Below are positions 27,167-36,470 of a DNA stretch of 64,000 bases, in pieces (within the stretch, counting starts at the first letter, position 1; every line of letters starts with the position of its first letter). Source of the DNA: Salinicoccus luteus DSM 17002 (GTDB lineage: Bacteria > Bacillota > Bacilli > Staphylococcales > Salinicoccaceae); the NCBI RefSeq assembly GCF_000712035.1, contig NZ_JONV01000009.1, forward strand, positions 186,001-250,000. The letters run 5' to 3'. The notes beneath the pieces were generated by a model. That model was not told where the DNA came from and made no database searches. It saw only the letters and a program-made list of their open reading frames with translations. The position numbers were made by a program, and so were the translations under genes.

Positions 27167-27987
27167 TGAAGAAGAAAAAGACGACCGGTCGCATCGTTCT
27201 GGAAATCGTCGGCATTCTGCTCGCACTTCTATGGCTGTCCCCCTTCTACATCATGCTGGTCAATGCATTCAAGACGAAGCGGGAAATGTTTGAAAATACG
27301 CTCGCACCACCGCAGGAACCCATCTTCGGGAACTTTGTACAGGCTTTTCAGGAACTCGACTTTCTCAGGACATTCTTCAACTCCTTCCTGATCACGTCGC
27401 TGAGCATCGTGTGCATAGTATTCTTTTCAGCAATGGCTGCATATGCACTATCCAGGAACAAGAGCAAGGTCAGCGGACTGATATTCTTCCTGTTCGTTGC
27501 CTCGATGCTCATACCGTTCCAGTCTGTAATGATTCCGCTGGTCAAGATATTCAGTGAGCTTCAAAGCCTCAACAAATGGGGACTGATATTCATGTACATC
27601 GGCTTTGGTTCCGGTCTCTCGCTTTTCCTCTACCATGGCGCGCTGAAGAATATACCGCTCTCTTTGGATGAGGCGGCAAAAATTGACGGTGCAACGAAGT
27701 GGCAGACTTTTTGGCATGTCATTTTCCCGCTTCTTAGACCGATTGGTGTGACGGTGGCGATCCTGAATGTCATCTGGATCTGGAATGACTTCCTGCTTCC
27801 AAGCCTGGTGCTTGGCCAGGGGGATGAAACGATTCCGCTTAAGCTGTTCCTGTTCTTTGGACAGTATACGAAGCAGTGGACTTTGGCGCTGGCCGGCCTG
27901 ACGATTTCCATCATACCGGTCATAATCGGCTACTTCATTGCTCAGAAGCACATCATCAAAGGAGTATCGGACGGTGCTGTGAAGTAA
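27166..27987 (+). CDS. Sugar ABC transporter permease (MalG type)
   Basis: 273 residues, six helices. The EAA motif is IPLSLDEAAKIDGATKWQTF (about residue 165), and the C-terminus FIAQKHIIKGVSDGAVK is typical of MalG-type partners. The start codon overlaps the previous stop (TAATG), so the two permeases are translationally coupled and should be made in equal amounts. It forms the heterodimeric channel energised by the MalK-type ATPase at the end of the operon. Confidence 0.94.
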   Translation: MKKKKTTGRIVLEIVGILLALLWLSPFYIMLVNAFKTKREMFENTLAPPQEPIFGNFVQAFQELDFLRTFFNSFLITSLSIVCIVFFSAMAAYALSRNKSKVSGLIFFLFVASMLIPFQSVMIPLVKIFSELQSLNKWGLIFMYIGFGSGLSLFLYHGALKNIPLSLDEAAKIDGATKWQTFWHVIFPLLRPIGVTVAILNVIWIWNDFLLPSLVLGQGDETIPLKLFLFFGQYTKQWTLALAGLTISIIPVIIGYFIAQKHIIKGVSDGAVK

Positions 27988-28006
27988 GTAGGAGGATTAT
28001 CATGAA

Positions 28007-29026
28007 ATGGTGACGATAAAAGATGTGGCAAGGATAGCTGGAGTCTCCCCCTCTACAGTGTCCAGGGTAATAAAGGACCATGAGGGCATCAGCGCCTCTA
28101 CAAAGAAGAAAGTGCGAAAGATAATGGAAGAGATCGGCTACGCCCCCAACATTGCGGCGCGGAACCTGGTGACCAATCAGGCGAACACCATCGGGCTGGT
28201 CATCAAGAGCGGGATGCACGAAGTGAACCTGAACCCCTTCTATTCCGAAGTGAATCTCGGCGTTTCCGAGACGTGCAGGCAGAAGGGCTTCTCAACACTC
28301 ACCACTTCTGCGACGGATGATGCGAGTCTTCTGGCAGAGGTCAAGGAGCTGATCAGTTCCAGGCAGGTCGACGGGTTCATACTGCTCTATTCCAAAGAGG
28401 GGGACCCGGTAGCGGAATTCCTCTCGTCATCAGGGTTCCCCTTCGTAGTGATAGGGAAGGATATACACAACGACCAAGAAGCCATATATGTGGATAATGA
28501 CAATGTACAGGCGGCGGTGTCGATCACTGAATTATTGATCCGAAAAGGGTATAGTGAAATCACGATGATAGTGGATAATGACGTCTTCGCAGTTGCGACG
28601 GACAGAATCAGGGGGTTTGAAGCAGCGATGCATGAAGCAGGTCTTTCCAATTCCTGCAGGGTGGTCAAATGCGGGAACGAGGAAGGTGCTCTCGGCCGTA
28701 TGCTGGATTCCCTGTTTGAAGATGCGGGCCCGGAGGCGCTGCTGACATTGGACGGTGTGCTGAACGCCCGCGTCATCTCCCACCTCTATAAGATGAAGAT
28801 CCGCATTCCCAAAGATGTTGCGACGGCGACCTTCAGCGATTCACTGCTGACAAAATTTGCAGCGCCGCCGCAGACCGTTGTCGATATCTTTCCGAAGGAG
28901 CTCGGGAAGGAAGCAGGCAGTGAAATCATCACCCTGATAAAGGATGAAGATAAATTGAAAAGGAATATTACGGTGCCTACACGCATTATAGAGCGCCGAT
29001 CAACACAGAAGGAGGAAGTCAGATGA
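28007..29026 (+). CDS. LacI-family transcriptional regulator
   Basis: 339 residues. The N-terminal helix-turn-helix and hinge ([22 protein letters not shown], then [21 protein letters not shown]) are standard LacI. The rest is a periplasmic-binding-protein-like effector domain that should bind the transported sugar or a breakdown product. AGGAGG lies 11 bases before the ATG. Lying inside the operon, it probably controls its own transcription through the palindromic site at 24838-24851. Its stop overlaps the next start by 4 bases (ATGA). Confidence 0.93.
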   Translation: MVTIKDVARIAGVSPSTVSRVIKDHEGISASTKKKVRKIMEEIGYAPNIAARNLVTNQANTIGLVIKSGMHEVNLNPFYSEVNLGVSETCRQKGFSTLTTSATDDASLLAEVKELISSRQVDGFILLYSKEGDPVAEFLSSSGFPFVVIGKDIHNDQEAIYVDNDNVQAAVSITELLIRKGYSEITMIVDNDVFAVATDRIRGFEAAMHEAGLSNSCRVVKCGNEEGALGRMLDSLFEDAGPEALLTLDGVLNARVISHLYKMKIRIPKDVATATFSDSLLTKFAAPPQTVVDIFPKELGKEAGSEIITLIKDEDKLKRNITVPTRIIERRSTQKEEVR

Positions 29027-29736
29027 GAGTGACAGTGTGGAACGAGTACAGGCATGAGAAGGAATCCGAAGTGGTGGGAGAAATCTATCCCGAAGGCATC
29101 CACGGCCAGATCGCAAGTTTCCTCGAGGGGCATGAGGTGACCACGGCAACGCTGGATGAGGCGGACCACGGACTGACTGATGAGGTGCTGGAAAACACGG
29201 ATGTACTTGTGTGGTGGGGGCATAAGGCACACGATGAAGTGTCTGATGAAATTGCAGAAAAGGTGCGTCAGCGTGTGTGGGACGGCATGGGGCTGGTAGT
29301 ATTGCATTCAGCCCATTTCTCCAAGCCCTTCAAACTGCTGATGGGCACATCCTGCGATCTCAAATGGCGTGAAGCGAACGAGAAGGAACGGCTGTGGGTG
29401 GTGGATCCGACACACCCGATCACCGACGGTCTCGGAGAATACTTCGAGCTGCCCGAGGAAGAGATGTACGGGGAGCATTTCGACATCCCCGTGCCGGATG
29501 AACTCATCATGCTCAGCTGGTTCGAAGGCGGCGAAGTGTTCAGGAGTGCGTGCACCTTCAAGCGGGGCAACGGAAAGATCTTCTATTTCCGCCCAGGTCA
29601 TGAGACGCATCCGACCTACTATGATGAGAATGTCCAGAAGGTCATCAATAATGGTGTGAACTGGGCAGGCAGTGTACACGGCAAAAAGCACTACTACGGA
29701 AACCACGAACCACTGGAAGAAATAAAGGAGAAATAA
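29023..29736 (+). CDS. ThuA-like protein (trehalose utilization family)
   Basis: 237 residues of the ThuA class I glutamine amidotransferase-like fold. Landmarks are [12 protein letters not shown] at the N-terminus, [29 protein letters not shown] and [19 protein letters not shown]. In Sinorhizobium, ThuA works with ThuB, a Gfo/Idh/MocA dehydrogenase, in trehalose breakdown through 3-keto-trehalose. The next two genes encode such dehydrogenases. The exact reaction of ThuA-type proteins is not established. Confidence 0.88.
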   Translation: MRVTVWNEYRHEKESEVVGEIYPEGIHGQIASFLEGHEVTTATLDEADHGLTDEVLENTDVLVWWGHKAHDEVSDEIAEKVRQRVWDGMGLVVLHSAHFSKPFKLLMGTSCDLKWREANEKERLWVVDPTHPITDGLGEYFELPEEEMYGEHFDIPVPDELIMLSWFEGGEVFRSACTFKRGNGKIFYFRPGHETHPTYYDENVQKVINNGVNWAGSVHGKKHYYGNHEPLEEIKEK

Positions 29737-29738
29737 TC

Positions 29739-30764
29739 ATGATCAACGTTGGTATTATAGGATGCGGCAGCATCGGAGTGAAGCGGCACATTGCCGAATA
29801 TGACGAGAACGAGAACGTGAAGCTGGTTGCCTTCTGCGATCCGGTCATCGACCGGGCGGAGGCGCAGCAGAAAATATACGGGGGGAAAGCCTACCGGGAT
29901 TATCAGGAGCTCCTTGCAGATGATAATGTCGACGCCGTCAGTGTCTGTACGCCGAACTACATGCACGCAGAGATTTCAATTGCGGCGCTTGAGGCAGGCA
30001 AGCATGTACTGTGCGAGAAGCCGATGGGTGTTGCGATGGATGAGATGGACCGCATGATTGCTGCGGAAAGCGCATCCGGCAGACAGCTGATGGTCGGCCA
30101 TAACCAGCGTCTCATCAAAGAGCATCAGGTGGCACGCGATTACATCAATGAAGGCAGACTCGGCAAGATCTATTCATTCCGTACGGCGTTCGGCCATCCC
30201 GGGCCGGAGGATTGGAGTGTCGATGGCAAAGACAGCTGGTTCTTCAAGGTGGATGAAGCGGTAATGGGCGCGATGGGGGACCTTGGGGTCCACAAGGCGG
30301 ACCTCATGCGTTATCTCCTCGGGGAAGAGGTCGTGGATGTAGGCGGCTTCATTTCCAAGGAAGCGAAGGATTTTTCCGATGTGGATGACAATGCAGTATG
30401 CATTCTGCGCACCGAATCGAATATCGTCGGAACATTGCAGGCGAGCTGGTCGTTCTACGGGGAAGAGGACAACTCCACCGTCATCTATGGTGAAAAGGGT
30501 GTGCTCAGCCTGCTTGCAGATTCCGAGCATTCATTCATTTTCACAGGCAGGGACGGCGAGGTCGTCAAAGAGAACTACGGCGGCATACAGACAAATGATG
30601 AAGCGGGCCAGAAGAAGAAATCGCTGGTCATGGATGCATTCATCAATGCCCTTGTGAATGAAGAGCGGGTGCCGGTGACGGCAGAGGACGCAAAAAGATC
30701 CGTGGAAATCATACTGAATGCTTTTGAGTCCGATCGTACGAAGAAAATCATTACTGGAGAATAG
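29739..30764 (+). CDS. Gfo/Idh/MocA-family oxidoreductase (first copy)
   Basis: 341 residues. The N-terminal Rossmann fold has GIIGCGSIGVKRHI, and the catalytic lysine is in the family motif CEKPMG (about residue 95). The substrate domain carries VMGAMGDLGVHKADLMRYLLG with the conserved Asp/His pair. Such enzymes oxidise or reduce a sugar hydroxyl with NAD(P). AAGGAG precedes the ATG by 8 bases, 2 bases after the ThuA-like stop. The closest functional analogue in context is ThuB or another 3-keto-glycoside dehydrogenase; this is inference from neighbours. Confidence 0.9.
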   Translation: MINVGIIGCGSIGVKRHIAEYDENENVKLVAFCDPVIDRAEAQQKIYGGKAYRDYQELLADDNVDAVSVCTPNYMHAEISIAALEAGKHVLCEKPMGVAMDEMDRMIAAESASGRQLMVGHNQRLIKEHQVARDYINEGRLGKIYSFRTAFGHPGPEDWSVDGKDSWFFKVDEAVMGAMGDLGVHKADLMRYLLGEEVVDVGGFISKEAKDFSDVDDNAVCILRTESNIVGTLQASWSFYGEEDNSTVIYGEKGVLSLLADSEHSFIFTGRDGEVVKENYGGIQTNDEAGQKKKSLVMDAFINALVNEERVPVTAEDAKRSVEIILNAFESDRTKKIITGE

Positions 30765-30773
30765 GTGTTGCAA

Positions 30774-31805
30774 ATGTCTAAAATCAGACTGGGTTTCATT
30801 GGTGTCGGAGGAATAGCGACCGGGCGCCATATCCCTACATTCAGAACATTCGACGAAGTGGAGATTACAGCAGTCCAGGATGTCAATCAGGAACGGGCGA
30901 TGAAGGTGGCGAATGAACTCAATATCCCCGAAGTCTGCTCCACAGTCGAGGACATGTACCCATATGTGGATGCTGTTGTCGTCTCTACGCCGAATAAATA
31001 TCATGCGTCGATCAGTATTGATGCCATGACCAATGGCAAGCACGTCCTCTGTGAAAAGCCGATGGCGATGACGACAGAGGAGTGCAACGCGATGATTGAA
31101 GCGGAGGAGCGCAATGGCGTGAAGCTCCATATCGCCTATCATTACCGCTTCATGAAGGAGGCCATTGCCGCCAAGAAGATCATCGAACGCGGTACCATCG
31201 GCAATCCATTGGTGGTCCGTGTGAAGGGCCTCAGACGGCGGAAGGTTCCGGGGTGGGGTGTCTTCACCAACCAGGAGCTGCAGGGCGGCGGCGCATTGAT
31301 CGACTATGGATGCCACCTCCTCGATCTGGCGATGTACCTTATGGGTGATGTCAAACCGGTGGAAGTCTCCAGCTCAACCTATAATCAGCTGAGCCGCACG
31401 AATACGGTCAACGAATGGGGACATTTCAATCGGGATTCCTTTGAAGTGGAGGACCATGTCAGCGCCTTCATACGGTTCAACAATGGTGCATCGATGCTGT
31501 TTGAGACGAGCTGGGCTGCGAACATCCCGGAAGATGAGAACCATATCAGCATTTCAGGTGCCAAAGCGGGCCTCGATGTGTTCGATATGAAAGTGAACCA
31601 GGCTGATGAGGACCTGATGACGACGATGCGCATCGACTATATAAAAGTGGATGAACCTTACAGCAGGCTTCAGGCGGAGAATTTCATTTCAGCCATCAAA
31701 TACAATACTCCGCTGACGGTGAAATCAGTAGAGGCGAAAGAAGTATCCAAGATTATCGAAGCAATATACCTGAGCTCGAAAGAGCAGAGGAGCATCAGAC
31801 TTTAG
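30774..31805 (+). CDS. Gfo/Idh/MocA-family oxidoreductase (second copy)
   Basis: 343 residues from ATG 30774, since AGGTG lies 6 bases upstream and the family N-terminus SKIRLGFIGVGGIATGRHIP begins there. Rossmann fold, catalytic CEKPMAM motif and the substrate-domain motif GGGALIDYGCHLLDLAMYL are clear. It is only distantly similar to the first copy, so the pair may act on different positions or successive intermediates of the sugar, or one oxidises and the other reduces. Second of two dehydrogenases in this operon. Confidence 0.9.
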   Translation: MSKIRLGFIGVGGIATGRHIPTFRTFDEVEITAVQDVNQERAMKVANELNIPEVCSTVEDMYPYVDAVVVSTPNKYHASISIDAMTNGKHVLCEKPMAMTTEECNAMIEAEERNGVKLHIAYHYRFMKEAIAAKKIIERGTIGNPLVVRVKGLRRRKVPGWGVFTNQELQGGGALIDYGCHLLDLAMYLMGDVKPVEVSSSTYNQLSRTNTVNEWGHFNRDSFEVEDHVSAFIRFNNGASMLFETSWAANIPEDENHISISGAKAGLDVFDMKVNQADEDLMTTMRIDYIKVDEPYSRLQAENFISAIKYNTPLTVKSVEAKEVSKIIEAIYLSSKEQRSIRL

Positions 31806-31816
31806 GAGGCAGACAG

Positions 31817-32785
31817 ATGAAACTGGGAGTATTCAATCCGCTGTTCCAGAACATGGAACTTGAAGAAATGCTGGATTATATTAAAGCATCCGGACTGGAT
31901 GCGGTGGAAGTCGGGACAGGCGGCTATCCTGGGGACAAGCACTGCAATGTCGACGAACTGCTTGAATCCGGGGCGGCAAGAGAGGCATATCTGGAGAAAT
32001 TCACATCACGCGGCCTCATCATCAGTGCTTTCAGCTGCCACGGGAATCCGATTTCCCCGGACGAAGCGTTCCGCAGGGAATCGGATGAAATACTGCGGAA
32101 ATCGATCAGGTTGGCAAACATGATGGATGTACCTGTAGTCAATACATTCAGTGGCACGCCTGCAGGGAATGAAACGGACACGGCAGTCAACTGGCCGGTG
32201 ACCCCCTGGCCGGAGGAATATTCGGAGATAAAGCAATGGCAATGGAAGCACAGGCTGATTCCATACTGGCAGGAGATAGCGGCGCTCGCAAAAGAAAACG
32301 ACGTGAAGGTCGGACTGGAGCTCCATGGCGGCTTTCTCGTCCATTCCCCGCATACGATGCTTGAGCTGAGGAAAGCGACGAATGAATATATAGGCGCCAA
32401 TCTGGATCCGAGCCATATGTGGTGGCAGGGAATAGACCCTGTTGCAGCAATCAAGATACTGGGACGTGAAAATGCGCTCCATCATTTCCATGCGAAGGAT
32501 ACGTATATCGATCAGGACAACCTGGATATGCATGGGTATCTTGATATGAATCCATACGGGAATATCAGGGAACGGAGCTGGACATTCAGAAGTGTCGGAC
32601 TGGGCCACAGCGTGGATGAATGGGCGAACATGATGAGTGCGCTGAGGACCTACGACTATGATTATGTTGTATCCATTGAACATGAAGATGGTCTGATGTC
32701 GATTGAGGAAGGCTTCCAGACTGCTGTAAGAAACTTGCAGAGTGTTATAATAAGAGAAACGCCGACTGACATGTGGTGGGCTTAA
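31817..32785 (+). CDS. TIM-barrel sugar phosphate isomerase/epimerase-like protein
   Basis: 322 residues of the xylose isomerase-like TIM barrel family (PF01261). Probable metal ligands lie at the usual strand ends: Glu in GLELHGG, Asp in NLDPSHMWW, His in HHFHAKD and Glu in SIEHEDG. Relatives next to Gfo/Idh/MocA enzymes include inosose dehydratases, isomerases and 3-keto-glycoside lyases, so here it may cleave or isomerise the 3-keto sugar produced by the neighbouring dehydrogenases. AGGAGG precedes the ATG. Substrate uncertain. Confidence 0.88.
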   Translation: MKLGVFNPLFQNMELEEMLDYIKASGLDAVEVGTGGYPGDKHCNVDELLESGAAREAYLEKFTSRGLIISAFSCHGNPISPDEAFRRESDEILRKSIRLANMMDVPVVNTFSGTPAGNETDTAVNWPVTPWPEEYSEIKQWQWKHRLIPYWQEIAALAKENDVKVGLELHGGFLVHSPHTMLELRKATNEYIGANLDPSHMWWQGIDPVAAIKILGRENALHHFHAKDTYIDQDNLDMHGYLDMNPYGNIRERSWTFRSVGLGHSVDEWANMMSALRTYDYDYVVSIEHEDGLMSIEEGFQTAVRNLQSVIIRETPTDMWWA

Positions 32786-32797
32786 AGGAGTGGTCTC

Positions 32798-33961
32798 ATG
32801 GCTGAACTAAAGCTGAAGAATATAAAGAAGACATATGAAAAGGGCCCGACGGTCGTAGATGATTTCAATCTTGAAATACATGATGGGGAATTCATCGTGC
32901 TGGTCGGTCCTTCCGGGTGTGGGAAATCGACGACATTGCGGATGATCGCCGGCCTGGAGGAAATCACCGACGGCGAACTGTATATCAATGACAAGAAAAT
33001 GAACGATGTGGAACCGAAGAACAGGGATATCGCGATGGTCTTCCAGAACTATGCGCTCTACCCGCATATGAGTGTGTACGACAACATGGCGTTCGGCCTC
33101 AAACTGAGAAAGACACCGAAATCTGAAATCAAGCAGCGCGTGGAACATGCAGCGGATATTCTCGGCCTGACCGACTACCTGGACCGAAAGCCGAAGGCGC
33201 TGTCCGGTGGTCAGAGGCAGCGTGTGGCCCTGGGCCGCGCAATCGTCAGGGAGGCGAGCGTCTTTCTGATGGATGAGCCGCTGTCCAACCTGGATGCAAA
33301 ATTGAGGGTGCAGATGCGGGCTGAAATCACCAAGCTGCACAAGCGCCTGAAGACGACTACGGTATATGTGACACACGACCAGACGGAAGCACTGACGATG
33401 GCCTCACGCATCGTGATACTCGACAAGGGGGACATCATGCAGGTCGGTTCGCCGAAGGAAGTCTATGATTTCCCGGAGAATGTGTTCGTCGCCCAGTTCA
33501 TCGGATCGCCGGCCATGAATGTATTTGATGCGGAAATCAGAAACGGAGAGCTTGTGATCGGTGAGTCCACGATCAGAATCCCTGAATTCAAACGGCGCAT
33601 GCTTGTGAATGAAGGTTATGACAACAAGCCGATCAAGTTCGGCATCCGTCCGGAGGATGTCAGGGAGGAAGCGGTCTTCGTCGAATCCGAGCTCGCCTCC
33701 GCGTTCAATGCGGAAGTCAAAGTAAGTGAACTCCTCGGTTCTGAAATCATGCTGTATTCCGATCTGGAGGGGCAGGAATTCATCTCCCGTGTCGACGCAC
33801 GCAATGAGCTGGAACCGGGGGATGTCGTGAAGTTTGCATTTGATATGAACAAAGGCCACTTCTTTGATAATGAGACACACAAGCGCATCGTCACAAAAGA
33901 AGAGCGCGAGAAGGAGAAGGAACGCCTGGAGAATGATACGTCCGGCGTCATCAAAGCATAG
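32798..33961 (+). CDS. Sugar ABC transporter ATPase (UgpC/MsmK/MalK type)
   Basis: 387 residues. The ATPase has Walker [12 protein letters not shown]-loop [13 protein letters not shown], signature [15 protein letters not shown], Walker [13 protein letters not shown] and H-loop VTHDQTEA. The C-terminal ~140 residues form the OB/TOBE regulatory domain of the CUT1 class ([19 protein letters not shown]), extended by a highly charged tail. It closes the operon and energises the two permeases; MsmK-type ATPases can also serve other sugar carriers. Confidence 0.95.
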   Translation: MAELKLKNIKKTYEKGPTVVDDFNLEIHDGEFIVLVGPSGCGKSTTLRMIAGLEEITDGELYINDKKMNDVEPKNRDIAMVFQNYALYPHMSVYDNMAFGLKLRKTPKSEIKQRVEHAADILGLTDYLDRKPKALSGGQRQRVALGRAIVREASVFLMDEPLSNLDAKLRVQMRAEITKLHKRLKTTTVYVTHDQTEALTMASRIVILDKGDIMQVGSPKEVYDFPENVFVAQFIGSPAMNVFDAEIRNGELVIGESTIRIPEFKRRMLVNEGYDNKPIKFGIRPEDVREEAVFVESELASAFNAEVKVSELLGSEIMLYSDLEGQEFISRVDARNELEPGDVVKFAFDMNKGHFFDNETHKRIVTKEEREKEKERLENDTSGVIKA

Positions 33962-33966
33962 AGCCC

Positions 33967-33998
33967 CAGCCTGTCCATATGGACAGGCTGTATTTTTT
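33967..33998 (+). terminator. Rho-independent terminator of the sugar operon
   Basis: CAGCCTGTCC (33967-33976) pairs with GGACAGGCTG (33981-33990) around ATAT, followed by TATTTTTT. Confidence 0.93.
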
Positions 33999-34052
33999 AG
34001 TGTTTGGTATGATTTAATGGTAATATGATATAGTTGAAAAGAGGTGAACTGC

Positions 34053-34739
34053 ATGGTGAAATTCGATCACATCATACATTTTGTCAACCAGCTGGATTCA
34101 GTCGGGACGGAAGGTGTGCTGCCGATCCATTCCGGTGGAAAACATGAACCTTTGGGCACTGCGAACCTGTTGTCCTATTTCGACCAGAGGTATGTGGAGT
34201 ATTTGGCGATCGACGATGAAGAGAGGTTCAGGCGCCATCTGGAAGCGGCGGAGGATTCATTTGCCAAGACGATTGACCAGGTGCAGTACGAGGAAGGATT
34301 CATCCGTTGCGCGCTTGCCACTGAAGAGATACACCAGCTTGCCGACCGGTACAGGGCAAAAGGCTTCCGGACTGTCGGACCGGTGGATATGGAACGTACA
34401 ACCAATGGGGAGACCATCCGGTGGAAACTGCTCTATATCCTGGATGATAAGGAGACCCTCCCCTTCTTCATCCAATGGGAGGAAGCGGAATCGGCACGCT
34501 TGGACCGGATCAGAAACTTAAGGGGAGGGTTTATTTCCCCGGAAATAAACATCCATCATGAAGTGAAGAACGGGAAGGTGTGGGAAGCCTTCTTTGACGT
34601 CATCGGTGTCTGGAAAGGCGAAGTGGATGCGCATACGACAATAACCATCGCAGAAAATGAAAAACCATCCATCACCCTGGAAGTGGCGATGGATGGTGAA
34701 TCGGCAATTTACAAAGGTGCCGTCTATAAGTTTATATAG
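34053..34739 (+). CDS. VOC (glyoxalase-like) superfamily protein
   Basis: 228 residues from ATG 34053, which has GAGGTG 6 bases upstream (an in-frame GTG at 34044 lies inside that site). The N-terminus KFDHIIHFVNQLD and the recurring pattern with WKLLYILDDKETLPFFIQWEE are typical of a Glyoxalase_3-like VOC domain, in which a histidine and later acidic residues bind metal. Reaction unknown. Monocistronic; its last 16 bases overlap the convergent small membrane protein gene. Confidence 0.75.
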   Translation: MVKFDHIIHFVNQLDSVGTEGVLPIHSGGKHEPLGTANLLSYFDQRYVEYLAIDDEERFRRHLEAAEDSFAKTIDQVQYEEGFIRCALATEEIHQLADRYRAKGFRTVGPVDMERTTNGETIRWKLLYILDDKETLPFFIQWEEAESARLDRIRNLRGGFISPEINIHHEVKNGKVWEAFFDVIGVWKGEVDAHTTITIAENEKPSITLEVAMDGESAIYKGAVYKFI

Positions 34740-34969
34740 ACGATGAGTCCAAGGTGCAGAAGTGCCGAAAGCGCTGTGATGATGCTGAGGATGGCAATCG
34801 ACTTTGTGCCTCTTACAAGTATATATGCAATACTCAGCATGATAGTGATGACGCCGAGGATGATTCTGGCACTCATCAGGGCGATGAGATCCCCACTATC
34901 ATATTGACCCAGTTGGAAAACGCTGACGATATTGATGATCAGAAGAAAGATTAGAATAGCTTGTCTCAT
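34724..34969 (-). CDS. Small three-helix membrane protein
   Basis: 81 residues from ATG 34969 with AAAGGTGG 7 bases upstream. Three hydrophobic segments (about 2-20, 30-52 and 58-80) and a charged break at VRGTKS suggest an integral membrane protein. I do not recognise the family. It converges on the VOC gene with a 16-base overlap and stands alone. Confidence 0.6.
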   Translation of the reverse strand: MRQAILIFLLIINIVSVFQLGQYDSGDLIALMSARIILGVITIMLSIAYILVRGTKSIAILSIITALSALLHLGLIVYINL

Positions 34970-35025
34970 GATAGGACCACCTTTCATGGAATATTATATC
35001 AGATTTTATTTGAATGGAGACCGTT

Positions 35026-36294
35026 ATGCTTAAATTGTTGAACCTGACAGAAGACGAACACGATCAGTTTGTAGAAAGCCACCGCCATGGAGACCTGCTG
35101 CAGTTGACCGACTGGGCACAGTCGAAGCATCTGACTGGGTGGTACTCCAGGCGTTTTGCTGTGGGCAATGAAGCGGGGGAAACGCTCGGTGTCGCCCTTC
35201 TGCTGTTCAAGAAGGTGCCTAAACTCAGTCATACGCTATGCTATATATCCAGAGGCTTTGTCTGCGACTACCATGATCCGCTTCTTGTGGAATTCATGCT
35301 GAAGGAGGCATTGAACATAGCCAGGGATGAAAAGGCCTATGCAATAAAGATAGACCCGGACCTCCCACTTGAAACACATCAGGATACAATAGGATTTCTT
35401 GAATCAATCGGTTTCAGGCACCGTGGTCTCAAAGATGGCATGAGCAAGGATAATATACAGCCCAGACAGACGATGGTTGCTTCAATCGACAAGGATGACA
35501 AGGCACTGCTGCAGAGTTTTGAAAGGAACAATCGTACAAAGGTGCGCAATGCCATCCGTCGGGGCACCAGAGTCTATAGAGCGGAACGAGAAGATCTGCC
35601 AACTTTCGTCAGGCTCATGAAGGAGACGGGGCAGCGGGATGGATTCCTCACCCGGGACATCACCTATTTCGAATCCCTCTATGATAATTTGCACAGTAAT
35701 GGCCATATGGAACTGTTCCTGGTGAAACTGATGCCTACAGAAGTCGCAGCTTCGCTGGAAGCGGACATGGAGAAGGTGGAGAAGGATCTGGAAAAAGCCA
35801 TGAAGAAAAAGGATGGCAGCAAGAAGGAGAACCAGATCAACGACCTAAACAACCGAAAGGAAAAACTTCAGAAGCAGCAGCACGAGATTGAAGAAATCAA
35901 GAAAGAGCATCCCGAAGGCGTTATCCTTTCCGGTGCCCTGCTTGCCCAGTCTGGACACAAGGCATACTATCTCTATGGGGCCTCTTCCGATCAGTATCGT
36001 GAATACTTGCCGAACCATCATATGCAGTACGAAATGATGAAGTATGCCCGGGATAATGGAGCCAGAACATACGACTTTGGCGGTGTCAGTGTTGCTCCAC
36101 CCGAAACATCCCCACATTTTGGCCTATGGCAGTTCAAGAAGGTATGGGGCACGGAAGTGAGCGAGAAAGTCGGAGAGTTCGACTATGTCATCCACCGTCC
36201 GCTCTATACGCTTGCTGAAGTCGGTGTGCCGATGTTCCAAAAGGGGAAAGTGAAATTGAATCAGACACTTAAAGCCTTGAAAGAGCGCCGTTGA
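35026..36294 (+). CDS. FemX/FmhB-like peptidoglycan bridge aminoacyltransferase
   Basis: 422 residues from ATG 35026 (GGAG 6 bases upstream). A FemABX protein: it adds amino acids from aminoacyl-tRNA to the lysine side chain of lipid II to build the interpeptide bridge. Two GNAT-like domains are seen, with LLQLTDWAQSK near the N-terminus, then AIKIDPDLP, and in the second half AYYLYGASSDQYREYLPNHHMQYEM and YDFGGVS. Residues ~250-305 are a long Lys/Glu-rich coiled-coil arm, the tRNA-binding-like hairpin of the family. Whether it places the first residue (FemX) or a later one (FemA/B) is uncertain. Its stop lies in the terminator. Confidence 0.88.
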   Translation: MLKLLNLTEDEHDQFVESHRHGDLLQLTDWAQSKHLTGWYSRRFAVGNEAGETLGVALLLFKKVPKLSHTLCYISRGFVCDYHDPLLVEFMLKEALNIARDEKAYAIKIDPDLPLETHQDTIGFLESIGFRHRGLKDGMSKDNIQPRQTMVASIDKDDKALLQSFERNNRTKVRNAIRRGTRVYRAEREDLPTFVRLMKETGQRDGFLTRDITYFESLYDNLHSNGHMELFLVKLMPTEVAASLEADMEKVEKDLEKAMKKKDGSKKENQINDLNNRKEKLQKQQHEIEEIKKEHPEGVILSGALLAQSGHKAYYLYGASSDQYREYLPNHHMQYEMMKYARDNGARTYDFGGVSVAPPETSPHFGLWQFKKVWGTEVSEKVGEFDYVIHRPLYTLAEVGVPMFQKGKVKLNQTLKALKERR

Positions 36295-36314
36295 ACCACA
36301 CGGCGCTCTTTCTT
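36281..36314 (+). terminator. Terminator overlapping the FemX-like stop codon
   Basis: AAGAGCGCCG (36281-36290) pairs with CGGCGCTCTT (36301-36310), followed by TCTT; the stop codon at 36292-36294 is in the loop. Confidence 0.85.
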
Positions 36315-36470
36315 ATAGAAAAAATTTATATGCAGCCTTTGAATTCCCTATATGAGAGCACCTTGTTAAAGAGGTCCTGCCATGATAGACTTGTATCCAT
36401 TAATCCATAGTAATAAACTATGTTTTATGGGTCTATGATTATATGACAACTTACATACAGGGGGATTCTT

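Noticed and set aside
30531-31316. A 261-codon minus-strand open frame across the two dehydrogenase genes
   Set aside because: It crosses the junction of two well-supported genes on the other strand and has no start signal.
36311-36470. Possible riboswitch or T-box before the orphan binding protein
   Set aside because: No T-box sequence, S-box core or other known aptamer pattern could be recognised; only a short inverted repeat is present.
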